Assembly: GCA_017620115.1 (NCBI GenBank)
Contig: JAFZRB010000374.1
Span: forward strand, 1-21,772
From: Clostridia bacterium
GTDB taxonomy: Bacteria > Bacillota > Clostridia > Christensenellales > Aristaeellaceae
DNA length: 21,772 nucleotides
Direction: 5' to 3'
Below, in pieces: positions 1 through 8,439 of the stretch. The position numbers and the translations under genes were made by a program. Below the pieces are notes generated by a model. That model was given only the letters and a program-made list of their open reading frames with translations. It had not been told where the DNA came from and ran no database searches. The first letter of the stretch is position 1. Each line of letters begins with the position of its first letter.

Positions 1-194
1 AGATCCTCATCAAGAACGATACCTCGCAGATGGCCTCTTCGCAGAACATGGTCGGCCAGGATTCCGTCGCCCAGTACAAGCTGCTCGTCAAGTACTGCGT
101 CATCGTCGTGGCCACGGTGCCGATCCTGGTCACCTACCCCTTCCTGCAGAAATACTTCGTGAAGGGCGTCATGATCGGCTCCATCAAGGGCTGA
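1..194 (+). CDS. Carbohydrate ABC transporter permease, C-terminal fragment
   Basis: The window opens inside this gene. The frame beginning at base 3 runs 63 codons to a TGA at 192-194. The end of the protein has a hydrophobic segment (VIVVATVPILVTYPF) followed by QKYFVKGVMIGSIKG. That tail is characteristic of the LplC/YtcP/YesQ class of CUT1 sugar permeases, the second membrane subunit of importers that take up oligosaccharides with a lipoprotein binding subunit. The fragment therefore covers the last transmembrane helix and the short cytoplasmic end. The partner permease, the binding protein and the sugar specificity lie upstream and cannot be judged. Class assignment is confident from the tail; the substrate is unknown. 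Confidence 0.9.
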   Translation, partial: ILIKNDTSQMASSQNMVGQDSVAQYKLLVKYCVIVVATVPILVTYPFLQKYFVKGVMIGSIKG

Positions 195-221
195 CGCGAC
201 CAAAGGAACACCACACGCATA

Positions 222-261
222 AGCGGGACTGCCGCGCCGTCATTGGCGCGGCAGTCCCGCT
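222..261 (+). terminator. Strong hairpin between convergent genes, likely terminator
   Basis: A perfect 17-bp inverted repeat (222-238 pairs with 245-261) closes a 6-base loop. It lies 27 bases past the permease stop and 19 bases past the end of the minus-strand secreted-protein gene. The plus side is followed only by TGTTT, so the U-tract is weak, but stem strength and position between convergent stops argue for a shared terminator. Confidence 0.8.
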
Positions 262-280
262 GTTTATGAAACATGCCCCG

Positions 281-1120
281 TTATTCGTCGATCATCGCCA
301 TGCCGCCCAGCAGCGCTTCCCAGGAAACCGCGGCCGCCCTGTCCTGCGCGAGCCATCGCATGTCTTCGCCCGCGCCGGCGTCCTCAAAAAGCCCCTCGAC
401 GGACGCGTAATCGCTGAACGCCTCGTCGATCAGAGCGGCGACGCCGTCGAAGAAGTTTTCGCCGAACAGGTCGCGTTCGCTGTCGCTCAGGCTTTCCCAC
501 GCGGCCAGCAGGTTCCCGCGCATGGCTTCGGCGTCCACGGTCCACAGGATGTTGTCGAGGGCGAAGCGAACCACGTCGCGCGCGGCGATGGCCATCTTGA
601 GCGACGATCCCGCCGTGCCCCGCTCGACGCCAGCGACCACGCCGAAGAAATCGCGGGCAAACGTTTCGGGTTCAGGCGCGGGCATGACGATCTTCTGCAG
701 CCGGAATTCCGCCGAGCGCTCCTCGCGGGAATCATTCCAGAGCAGGACGTCCCCGTCCAGCGCGAAGAAGCCCACGGCGTCGTCCCAAATGATTTCCTCG
801 CTCGCGACGCCCTGTTCGTCATAGGTCACGTCCTTCATCACGCCGTTCTCGTACTCCAGCCGTCCGTTTTCGGCGTCCCACACGCCCGTCATGAGCCAGA
901 CGCCCGACGACGAGGCCGAGCTGCCCCACACAATGGATATATCGAACAACCCGCCGGCCTCCCGGCCGGGCATGATCGTGAGCGTGGCGCGGCCGTAATA
1001 GGGATCGGCCCAGCGGCCCGCGAAGGCTTCGGCGGGATCGGCGCCTTCCTCCGCCAGACAGAAACACGCAGTCACGAGCGCCGCGGCGAGCAGCGCGCAA
1101 AGCAGCTTTTTCATTTTCAT
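281..1120 (-). CDS. Secreted protein of unknown function (possible lipoprotein)
   Basis: A 279-residue protein with a clear export signal: MKMKK, then the hydrophobic run LLCALLAAALV. The next residues are TACFCLAEEG. VTAC (residues 16-19) could be a lipobox making Cys19 the lipid anchor; CLA before EEG could instead be a signal peptidase I site. Residues about 30-145 look beta-rich (GRWADPYYGRATLTI; repeated short hydrophobic strands ending DGDVLLWND), as in small lipocalin-like or calycin-like secreted domains. Residues about 150-279 are helical and acidic. I recognise no named family. The start is supported by AAAGGAGA about 9 bases upstream on the minus strand. An overlapping 317-codon plus-strand frame lacks a signal sequence and a ribosome site, so I take this strand as real. 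It is divergent from the araM-like gene; no clear promoter of its own was found. Confidence 0.8.
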   Translation of the reverse strand: MKMKKLLCALLAAALVTACFCLAEEGADPAEAFAGRWADPYYGRATLTIMPGREAGGLFDISIVWGSSASSSGVWLMTGVWDAENGRLEYENGVMKDVTYDEQGVASEEIIWDDAVGFFALDGDVLLWNDSREERSAEFRLQKIVMPAPEPETFARDFFGVVAGVERGTAGSSLKMAIAARDVVRFALDNILWTVDAEAMRGNLLAAWESLSDSERDLFGENFFDGVAALIDEAFSDYASVEGLFEDAGAGEDMRWLAQDRAAAVSWEALLGGMAMIDE

Positions 1121-1215
1121 GTCAAAACATCTCCTTTTCCTGAGTTTCGCCTGTTTGACTGGCTCTCCGCGCGAATGGTTCCATGCGGAAGATACGCGAA
1201 TTGTCCGCGCGGCGG

Positions 1216-1244
1216 TTGAAATTTCCCCGCGGGTATGCTATGAT
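1216..1244 (+). promoter_or_regulatory. Sigma-A promoter (extended -10) for the araM-like gene
   Basis: TTGAAA (1216-1221), a 17-base spacer, then TATGAT (1239-1244), preceded by TGC (1236-1238) as an extended -10. Transcription would begin near 1251. That places the ATG at 1262 only about 11 bases into the mRNA, and favours the ATG at 1280. Confidence 0.85.
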
Positions 1245-1279
1245 AGGCATACAAATCCAATATGAAGAAGGTTGTGCGT

Positions 1280-2635
1280 ATGGTCGATTTCTCGCTTCTG
1301 CCCACTGAAAAGCTGCTCGTGCCCGGCGGATTCGCCTGCGAGTGCGGCATCCATCATGAAGCGCCCATCAAATACCTGAAGATCGGCTCCGGCGCGGTGA
1401 AAAACATCCCCGACGCGCTGGCCGCCATCGGCGCGAAAAAGCCCTTCATCGTGTGCGACCTGAACACGAAGGACGCCGCGTGGCATTTCGTCGAGCCGGT
1501 GCTCAAAGAAAACGGCATCGACTATGGCTTCTTCTGCTTCAACACCCATAAGCGCCTGGAGCCCAACGAGGAGGTCATGGGCGCGATCACCTTCGCCTTC
1601 GACAAGAGCTGCGACTGCGTGCTGGCGCTGGGCAGCGGCGTTTTGAACGACAACTGCAAGATCATCGCGGACATCGCGGGCGTGCCCGCCATGGTGGTGG
1701 GCACCGCGCCTTCCATGGACGGCTACGCCTCCAACTCCTCCTGCATGATCGTGGGCGGGCTGAAGGTGTCGCTGTATCACGGCATGCCCGCGGCCATCAT
1801 CGCCGACACGGACATCATGAAGAACGCCCCCATGCGCATGCTGTGGGCCGGCCTGGGCGACATGCTGGCCAAATACGTGGCTATCTGCGAATGGCGCATC
1901 GCCGCCATCGTCAACGGCGACCCGTACTGCGAGAAGATCGCCGCGCTGGTGCGCCGCTCGCTGCAGAAGGTGGCTTCCAACGCCGATAAGCTGAAAGGCC
2001 GCGATCCCGAGGTCGTGGGCAGCGTGGCCGAAGGGCTCATCCTCTCCGGCATCGCCATGTGCTTCGCCACCACCTCCCGCCCGGCCTCCGGCCTGGAGCA
2101 TTACTTCTCCCACATGTGGGAGATGATGGCCCTCGAGCGCGGCCAGGAGAGCGACCTGCACGGCATTCAGGTGGGCGTGGGCTGCTACCTCACCTTCAAG
2201 CTGTACGAGAAGATTCGCCGCCTCACGCCTGACAGGGAAAAGGCGCTGGCCTTCATGAAGAACTTCGACGAGGAGAAGTGGAAGGCCGAAACCCGCCGCG
2301 TGTTCGGCAGCGTGGGCCCCGGCATCATCGCCACCGCCGAGAAGGAAGGCCGAAACGATCCCGAAAAGCACGCCAGGCGCGTGGAGCTCATCTGCGATAA
2401 CTGGGACAAAATTCAGGCCATCATTTCCGAGGAAATGCCTCCCTTTGAGGACATCATGAAGATCATGACCTCCTGCGGCATGCCCATCCGCCCTGCCGAG
2501 CTGGGCATCGGCGACGACGACGTACGCGACGCCCTGCGCGCCTCCCGCGACATCCGCAACAAGTACCTCTCCAGCACCATGCTGTGGGACCTGGGGCTGC
2601 TGTACGAGTGGGCAGACGAGTTCGACGGAAAGTAA
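1280..2635 (+). CDS. araM: Glycerol-1-phosphate dehydrogenase (AraM/EgsA family)
   Basis: Cytoplasmic NAD(P)H-dependent reductase of the iron-containing alcohol dehydrogenase/glycerol dehydrogenase fold. The family interconverts dihydroxyacetone phosphate and sn-glycerol-1-phosphate, the backbone of archaeal-type ether lipids. Seen in order: the nucleotide-binding segment LGSGVLNDNCK, GTAPSMDGYAS, GLGD with candidate metal ligand D194, SRPASGLEH with H274, and DLHG with H294 (numbering from the ATG at 1280). SRPASG followed by EH and SHMWE is typical of AraM. Length is 451 residues, longer than the roughly 390 of Bacillus AraM. An in-frame ATG at 1262 would add MKKVVR, but GAAGAAGG (1264-1271) sits 8 bases before the ATG at 1280, so I chose 1280. 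A phospholipase-like gene follows within 58 bases. No PcrB-type prenyltransferase is visible nearby. Confident of family; physiological product inferred. Confidence 0.92.
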   Translation: MVDFSLLPTEKLLVPGGFACECGIHHEAPIKYLKIGSGAVKNIPDALAAIGAKKPFIVCDLNTKDAAWHFVEPVLKENGIDYGFFCFNTHKRLEPNEEVMGAITFAFDKSCDCVLALGSGVLNDNCKIIADIAGVPAMVVGTAPSMDGYASNSSCMIVGGLKVSLYHGMPAAIIADTDIMKNAPMRMLWAGLGDMLAKYVAICEWRIAAIVNGDPYCEKIAALVRRSLQKVASNADKLKGRDPEVVGSVAEGLILSGIAMCFATTSRPASGLEHYFSHMWEMMALERGQESDLHGIQVGVGCYLTFKLYEKIRRLTPDREKALAFMKNFDEEKWKAETRRVFGSVGPGIIATAEKEGRNDPEKHARRVELICDNWDKIQAIISEEMPPFEDIMKIMTSCGMPIRPAELGIGDDDVRDALRASRDIRNKYLSSTMLWDLGLLYEWADEFDGK

Positions 2636-2644
2636 ACATATGAC

Positions 2645-2673
2645 AGCGCCCGCCGGGAGACCGCGCGGGCGCT
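2645..2673 (+). other. Intergenic hairpin between the araM-like and phospholipase-like genes
   Basis: A 9-bp perfect inverted repeat (AGCGCCCGC at 2645-2653 with GCGGGCGCT at 2665-2673) closes an 11-base loop. No T-run follows and the next ribosome site starts within about 10 bases, so it is more likely an mRNA stability or partial attenuation element than a full terminator. Confidence 0.5.
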
Positions 2674-2693
2674 GGACGTGAAAGGGTCATATC

Positions 2694-3428
2694 ATGGCTT
2701 CTTGGGTTTCCCATCTCATCATCGCCGACCGCGTCCTTGTAATTATGCCCAGCCTCGACCGCCGCGGCTTCTGCGTGGGCAGTATCGCGCCGGACTGCAA
2801 CGTGGAAAACGAGGACTGGACGGCGTTCACGCCCTCCCGCGAGACGACGCACTGGATGAGCGTTGTTAGCGACAAGAGCAGCGCCGACTGCGAGGGGTTC
2901 TACAGCGCGTACATCGAAAGCCGCGCGGACGCCATCCGCTCGGCGGAAGAATACTCGTTCCTGCTGGGCTACCTGGCGCATCTCATCGCGGACGCGGCAT
3001 ATCAGCGCGCGATCCGCGACGAATCGCGGGTAAACGCGGCGTGGACGCGCGTCCTCGCCTGCCCGGCGCTGGTGGAAAAGGCGCGCGGCATGAAAAAGAG
3101 CTGGCCGTCCGTCAAGCAGCTCATCCCAAAGGAAGAGCGCATGAAGGATATCTGCGCCATCGAGGCGGAATACCTGGCCGCGCATCCCGATTCCGGCTAC
3201 CTCACCGAGATACTGCCGCTCACCGCCTTCCCGGATTACATCGACTACCTGCCGCCCGGCGCCATCGCGCGCAAGATCGGCGTGATGGGATATTTGCCAA
3301 AGGTGGAGAAGAGCGCGTTTCCCTTCGTCGCCCTGTCGCGGGAAGAATACGACTCGTATCTGGACAGGACAACGGCGATGGCGCTTCAGACGATCCGCCG
3401 CGCCATAAATTCCCGTAATCTTCGTTGA
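2694..3428 (+). CDS. Zinc-dependent phospholipase C-like protein
   Basis: A 244-residue protein resembling the zinc-dependent phospholipase C/S1-P1 nuclease-like superfamily. Landmarks: an N-terminal SHLIIADRV (H7), GSIAPDC (D34), TTHW (H53) and GYLAHLIAD (H96, D100). This spacing of His and Asp residues is the trinuclear-zinc pattern of that superfamily. There is no signal peptide, so it probably acts in the cytoplasm or at the inner membrane face. Whether it cleaves phospholipids, another phosphodiester or nothing cannot be told. The start has AAAGGG about 8 bases upstream. It follows the glycerol-1-phosphate dehydrogenase by 58 bases with a hairpin between and probably shares its transcript. 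The stop codon overlaps the -35 element of the lepA promoter. Family moderately confident; substrate unknown. Confidence 0.7.
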   Translation: MASWVSHLIIADRVLVIMPSLDRRGFCVGSIAPDCNVENEDWTAFTPSRETTHWMSVVSDKSSADCEGFYSAYIESRADAIRSAEEYSFLLGYLAHLIADAAYQRAIRDESRVNAAWTRVLACPALVEKARGMKKSWPSVKQLIPKEERMKDICAIEAEYLAAHPDSGYLTEILPLTAFPDYIDYLPPGAIARKIGVMGYLPKVEKSAFPFVALSREEYDSYLDRTTAMALQTIRRAINSRNLR

Positions 3429-3453
3429 CGAACCGCCCAAAACACGCTATACT
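3425..3453 (+). promoter_or_regulatory. Sigma-A promoter for lepA
   Basis: TTGACG (3425-3430), a 17-base spacer and TATACT (3448-3453). The -35 overlaps the stop codon of the upstream gene (TGA 3426-3428). Initiation near 3460 gives a leader of about 40 bases with GGAGG at 3489-3493 ahead of the lepA ATG. Confidence 0.85.
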
Positions 3454-3501
3454 ATCCCATATCATGTAAAACGCTTCATTCCGTCATCGGAGGAAATATT
3501 C

Positions 3502-5307
<1,806 letters not shown>

Positions 5308-5313
5308 CTGTTT

Positions 5314-5387
5314 ATGGGGAATGGGGATAATTGTTTGTCTGAAAAGACGGCGGTTCCTGATTCCCCATTTATTATGGGAATGGGAAT
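5314..5387 (+). repeat. GGGGAAT-type repeats forming alternative hairpins before the GNAT gene
   Basis: Two imperfect copies of a short G-rich repeat flank this gap: ATGGGGAATGGGGAT (5314-5328) and ATGGGAATGGGAAT (5374-5387). Between them ATTCCCCAT (5360-5368) can pair perfectly with 5314-5322, or, with one bulged C, with 5374-5381 across a 5-base loop. The second pairing would bury GGGAA (5376-5380), the only ribosome-site-like sequence for the ATG at 5388. A small GTCT-GAAA-AGAC hairpin lies inside the larger loop. The pairing is visible; any regulatory role is inference, since such heptamer repeats can also be simple low-complexity DNA. Confidence 0.5.
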
Positions 5388-6176
5388 ATGACGAATCAAC
5401 AGATCCTCGCCATCGCCCTTCGCCAGTCGGCGGTGGATATGAACTGCGAGCCGGGCGATTTTCTCCTGAGCGAAAACAAAATCGTTTATTCCGCGGCGCG
5501 GGAAGGCGCGCGGGCGTATCTCAGGCTGCCCTTCGCGTGCAATCTGGCGTACTACGGCGACAATGTGGTGGCCTCGGTCTCGCCGGAATGCGAAAGCGCC
5601 GTGCGGGCCTATCTGGCCGGCTGCGGGGAGGCGTTCCGGTGCTTCGACATGCCGCAGGTTCACCGGCTAGAGGACGCGCTGGCCCCGTACGGACTGCGCG
5701 CCGACGTCATGGCGCGCTATTTCCTGCCGGAAGTGAACGCGCTGCAGCCGCTCCCCTGCCCCTTTGAGACGCGGCTGCTCGGCCCGGCGGACTTCGCGCC
5801 GCTCTATCGGCCGGAATGGCACAACGCGCTGAGCGAGGATCGCCCGCATCTGGACGTGCTGGGCGTAGGCGCGTACGACGGCGGCAGGCTGATCGGGTTG
5901 GCGGGCTGCTCGGCGGACTGTGCGGACATGTGGCAGATCGGCGTCGACGTGCTGCCCGACTACCGGCGGCAGGGCGTGGCCTCGGCGCTCACCAGCCGCC
6001 TGGCGCTGGAGATCATCGCGCGCGGCAAAGCGCCCTTCTACTGCGCGGCGTGGTCGAACATCCGCTCAGCGCGCAACGCCGTGCGCTCGGGCTTCCGGCC
6101 CGCCTGGGTGGAGATGTCGTTCAGGCCCTCCGCAGCGGCCGGCATTCCGCTCGCGAAAGAGGCGGCGACGCCATGA
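5388..6176 (+). CDS. GNAT-family N-acetyltransferase
   Basis: A 262-residue protein with a GNAT domain at about residues 125-245. It shows the beta-strand MWQIGVDVLPDY followed by the acetyl-CoA pyrophosphate-binding motif RRQGVASAL (193-201) and a later NIRSARNAVRSGFRPA segment, typical of motif B. Residues 1-120 form a separate region (GDFLLSENKIVY; PECESAVRAYLAG), perhaps a degenerate second GNAT-like half. The substrate cannot be predicted. Its ribosome site is weak (GGGAA at 5376) and lies in a repeat-built structured leader. The gene's last codons overlap the hemW start in an ATGA arrangement, so the two are translationally coupled. It interrupts the usual lepA-hemW adjacency. Confidence 0.85.
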   Translation: MTNQQILAIALRQSAVDMNCEPGDFLLSENKIVYSAAREGARAYLRLPFACNLAYYGDNVVASVSPECESAVRAYLAGCGEAFRCFDMPQVHRLEDALAPYGLRADVMARYFLPEVNALQPLPCPFETRLLGPADFAPLYRPEWHNALSEDRPHLDVLGVGAYDGGRLIGLAGCSADCADMWQIGVDVLPDYRRQGVASALTSRLALEIIARGKAPFYCAAWSNIRSARNAVRSGFRPAWVEMSFRPSAAAGIPLAKEAATP

Positions 6177-7258
6177 AACACATCGCGCTGTATATCCACA
6201 TTCCCTTCTGCGCGCGCAAGTGCGCCTACTGCGATTTTACCTCCTTCCCCGGCAAAACACACCTCATTCCGGCCTATCTGGATCAGCTGGAAGCCGAAAT
6301 GCGCGCGTCAGCCGGGCGCTGGGGCGAACTCGCGGCGGACACGGTGTTCCTCGGCGGGGGCACGCCCTCGCTGCTCACGGGTGGCCAGATGAAGCGGCTC
6401 ATGGACGGCGTGCGCCGCTGGTTCACCGTCGCGGCGGACGCCGAAATCACCTCTGAGGCCAATCCCGGCACGATCGACGCGGCGAAGCTCATCGCGTTCC
6501 GCGAGGCCGGGATCAACCGGCTGTCGCTGGGCGTTCAGTCCTTCGACGACGGTCTGCTGCGTGTTCTCGGTCGCATCCATACCGCCCGCGAGGCCGAAGA
6601 CGCCGTGCGCACGGCTGCGGACGCGGGATTTACGAACCTCAGCGTCGACCTCATGTACGCGCTGCCCGGCCAGACCATGGATCAGTGGCTTTCAACCGTG
6701 GAAACAGCGATGGCGCTGCCGGTCAGGCACATCTCCTGCTACAGCCTGATCGTGGAGGAAGGCACGCCCATGAAGGCCATGGCGGAGGCCTCCCCCGCCT
6801 GCCTGCCGGACGAGGAGACCGCCGTGGTCATGCAGCACGAGGCGGCTAGGCTGCTGCGCGCGCGCGGTTTTTCGCGTTATGAGATCTCCAACTACGCCCT
6901 GCCCGGCTTCGAGAGCCGCCACAACCTGGTTTACTGGCGGCGCGGCGACTACCTGGGGCTGGGCTGCGCCGCGCATTCGCTGATGGACGGCGAGCGCTTC
7001 TCCAACACCGCCTCGCTGGACGAATATCTGGCGGGCGTCCGCGCGTACGAATCGGAAAAGCTGACCGCGCGCGACGTGTATGAGGAAACCGTCATGCTGG
7101 GGCTGCGCACGCGCGAGGGCGTGCCCGCGTCCATACTGCCCGCCGCGGCGCTTGAGAAGCTGACGCGCGCGGGGCTGATCGCGGTGAACGACGACCGGGC
7201 CGCCGTTACGGAAGCGGGAGCGGACGTGCTCAACGCCGTGATCCTGGCGCTGATGTGA
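6173..7258 (+). CDS. hemW: HemW, radical SAM haem chaperone (coproporphyrinogen oxidase-like)
   Basis: A 361-residue radical SAM protein. The cluster motif is IHIPFCARKCAYCDF with C13, C17 and C20 binding the 4Fe-4S cluster, followed by GGGTPS (61-66), SEANPGT, RLSLGVQSFDD and SVDLMYALPGQT. A C-terminal HemN_C-like domain (ETVMLGLRTREGV onward) ends in a winged-helix-like region. HemW proteins bind haem and are thought to deliver it to respiratory enzymes; they were long misnamed oxygen-independent coproporphyrinogen III oxidase. The frame stays open upstream to 5816, but that part overlaps the acetyltransferase gene. The ATG at 6173, sharing ATGA with that gene's stop, begins exactly at the conserved N-terminus and is the true start. 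No terminator hairpin was found after it, only a T-rich stretch around 7280-7295. Confidence 0.96.
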   Translation: MKHIALYIHIPFCARKCAYCDFTSFPGKTHLIPAYLDQLEAEMRASAGRWGELAADTVFLGGGTPSLLTGGQMKRLMDGVRRWFTVAADAEITSEANPGTIDAAKLIAFREAGINRLSLGVQSFDDGLLRVLGRIHTAREAEDAVRTAADAGFTNLSVDLMYALPGQTMDQWLSTVETAMALPVRHISCYSLIVEEGTPMKAMAEASPACLPDEETAVVMQHEAARLLRARGFSRYEISNYALPGFESRHNLVYWRRGDYLGLGCAAHSLMDGERFSNTASLDEYLAGVRAYESEKLTARDVYEETVMLGLRTREGVPASILPAAALEKLTRAGLIAVNDDRAAVTEAGADVLNAVILALM

Positions 7259-7319
7259 ACGGGCTGCGGAGATTAATGGTTTTTTCATTTTTTGTTGCGA
7301 TTCCCGTGACATTAGCGTA

Positions 7320-7348
7320 TTGGCAAAAGCCGCCTAATGTGGTATGAT
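7320..7348 (+). promoter_or_regulatory. Sigma-A promoter (extended -10) for the DUF624 gene
   Basis: TTGGCA (7320-7325), a 17-base spacer, TATGAT (7343-7348) and TGG directly before the -10 (7340-7342). Predicted initiation near 7355 leaves a leader of about 75 bases with two short GC hairpins. AAAGGAG (7412-7418) lies 13 bases before the ATG, a longer spacing than usual. Confidence 0.85.
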
Positions 7349-7431
7349 AAATATATCTGCAGGCATCGCTGCAACCGGCTCCGCGACGCCGGAATCTGCG
7401 CGGCGCAGCCGAAAGGAGAGCGATTTTTACC

Positions 7432-8376
7432 ATGTCCGGTCTGTTCAACAGCTTCTATTACGGCAAAGCCGGTAAAGCGGATTTTACCCCTGACCAGCTG
7501 CCCAAAACGCGCGTTCAGCTCTTTTTCTCCATGCTGCGCGTGCGCTTCAGCAGCCTCGTCGGGCTGAATCTTCTGTATTTCCTCTTCTCGCTGCCCACCA
7601 TCGCCTGGACGTTCATCAATTATCTGGCCATCACGTCGGGCGCCGTCGATCCGGAAACGGGCGAGCAGATCGCCGAGGCGGCGATCACCGCCGGTCAGGC
7701 GAGCACTTATCTGTTCCAATGGCTGCTCGGCATGATCCCCTGCATGATGATCTCCTCCATAGGCCGCATGGGGCTGGCGCTGCCGCTGCGCAACTGGGCG
7801 CGCGACGACCATTCCTTCGTGATGAGCGACATCAAGGACACCATCAAAGGCAACTGGAAGCAGGCTCTGGTCGTGGGCTTCATCAGCGGCTTTTCGCTGC
7901 TGGTGGCTTACATCTGCTATCTCTATTATGGCAGCATGAGCACGAATTCGCTGTTCTGGCTGGTGCCGCAGGCGCTGGTGCTCATCTTCTGCGTGCTGTG
8001 GTGGATGTCCACCATGCTGATCTACCCCATGACCGTGACTTACGATATGAAGCTGCGCACGGTCATCCAGAACAGCGTCATCATGGCGCTCGCGCGCCTG
8101 CCGTTCTCGGTGCTGTTCTGGGCGCTGCCCACCTTCATCCCGATGCTCATCGTCTATTTCATCCCGAGCGGCTACGCGATGCTGGTCATAGGCCTGTATT
8201 ATCTCGTCATCGGCTACGCGCTGTATCAGTTCATGACGATCTCCTACGCCAACAGCTGCTTCGACCGCTTCCTCAATCCCCGCATTGAGGGCGCCGAGGT
8301 GAACAAGGGCCTGCGCGATCCGTCCTACGACGAAGAAGACGAAACCGTGACCGACGAAGACATCAAGAACCTGTGA
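7432..8376 (+). CDS. DUF624 (YesL-like) integral membrane protein
   Basis: A 314-residue polytopic membrane protein. Hydrophobic segments fall near residues 40-68, 90-112, 144-168, 175-200, 222-245 and 249-270. The N-terminal MSGLFNSFYYGK and the cytoplasmic stretch LPLRNWARDDHSFVMSDIKDTIKGNWKQAL match the DUF624/YesL family, whose members usually sit in carbohydrate ABC-transporter loci. The biochemical role of the family is not established. The acidic tail (YDEEDETVTDEDIKNL) is cytoplasmic by charge. The gene has its own promoter and stands apart from any transporter genes here, although a sugar permease of the matching type ends at the window start. The next gene, a spore protein, has a separate sporulation-type promoter overlapping this gene's end. 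Confidence 0.88.
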   Translation: MSGLFNSFYYGKAGKADFTPDQLPKTRVQLFFSMLRVRFSSLVGLNLLYFLFSLPTIAWTFINYLAITSGAVDPETGEQIAEAAITAGQASTYLFQWLLGMIPCMMISSIGRMGLALPLRNWARDDHSFVMSDIKDTIKGNWKQALVVGFISGFSLLVAYICYLYYGSMSTNSLFWLVPQALVLIFCVLWWMSTMLIYPMTVTYDMKLRTVIQNSVIMALARLPFSVLFWALPTFIPMLIVYFIPSGYAMLVIGLYYLVIGYALYQFMTISYANSCFDRFLNPRIEGAEVNKGLRDPSYDEEDETVTDEDIKNL

Positions 8377-8378
8377 CC

Positions 8379-8408
8379 GCATGTTTTTCAAAAGCCCTGC
8401 GCATACTG
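8379..8408 (+). promoter_or_regulatory. Sigma-G-like forespore promoter for the SASP gene
   Basis: GCATG (8379-8383), an 18-base spacer, then CATACTG (8402-8408). The sigma-G consensus of Bacillus and Clostridium is GMATR, 18 bases, CATWMTA, so only the last base differs. It begins three bases after the DUF624 stop and places initiation near 8415, just before the SASP ribosome site. Finding it directly before a SASP gene, the classical sigma-G target, makes chance less likely. Confidence 0.72.
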
Positions 8409-8439
8409 GAAAAGACAGCAAAAGGCAGGGGTGAAAAGC

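Noticed and set aside
266..1219. A 317-codon plus-strand frame opposite the secreted protein
   Set aside because: Lacks a ribosome site and begins inside the terminator region; the minus-strand frame has a signal peptide and a good ribosome site.
5816..6172. N-terminal extension of HemW
   Set aside because: Open frame only; it overlaps the acetyltransferase, and the family N-terminus starts at the ATG at 6173.
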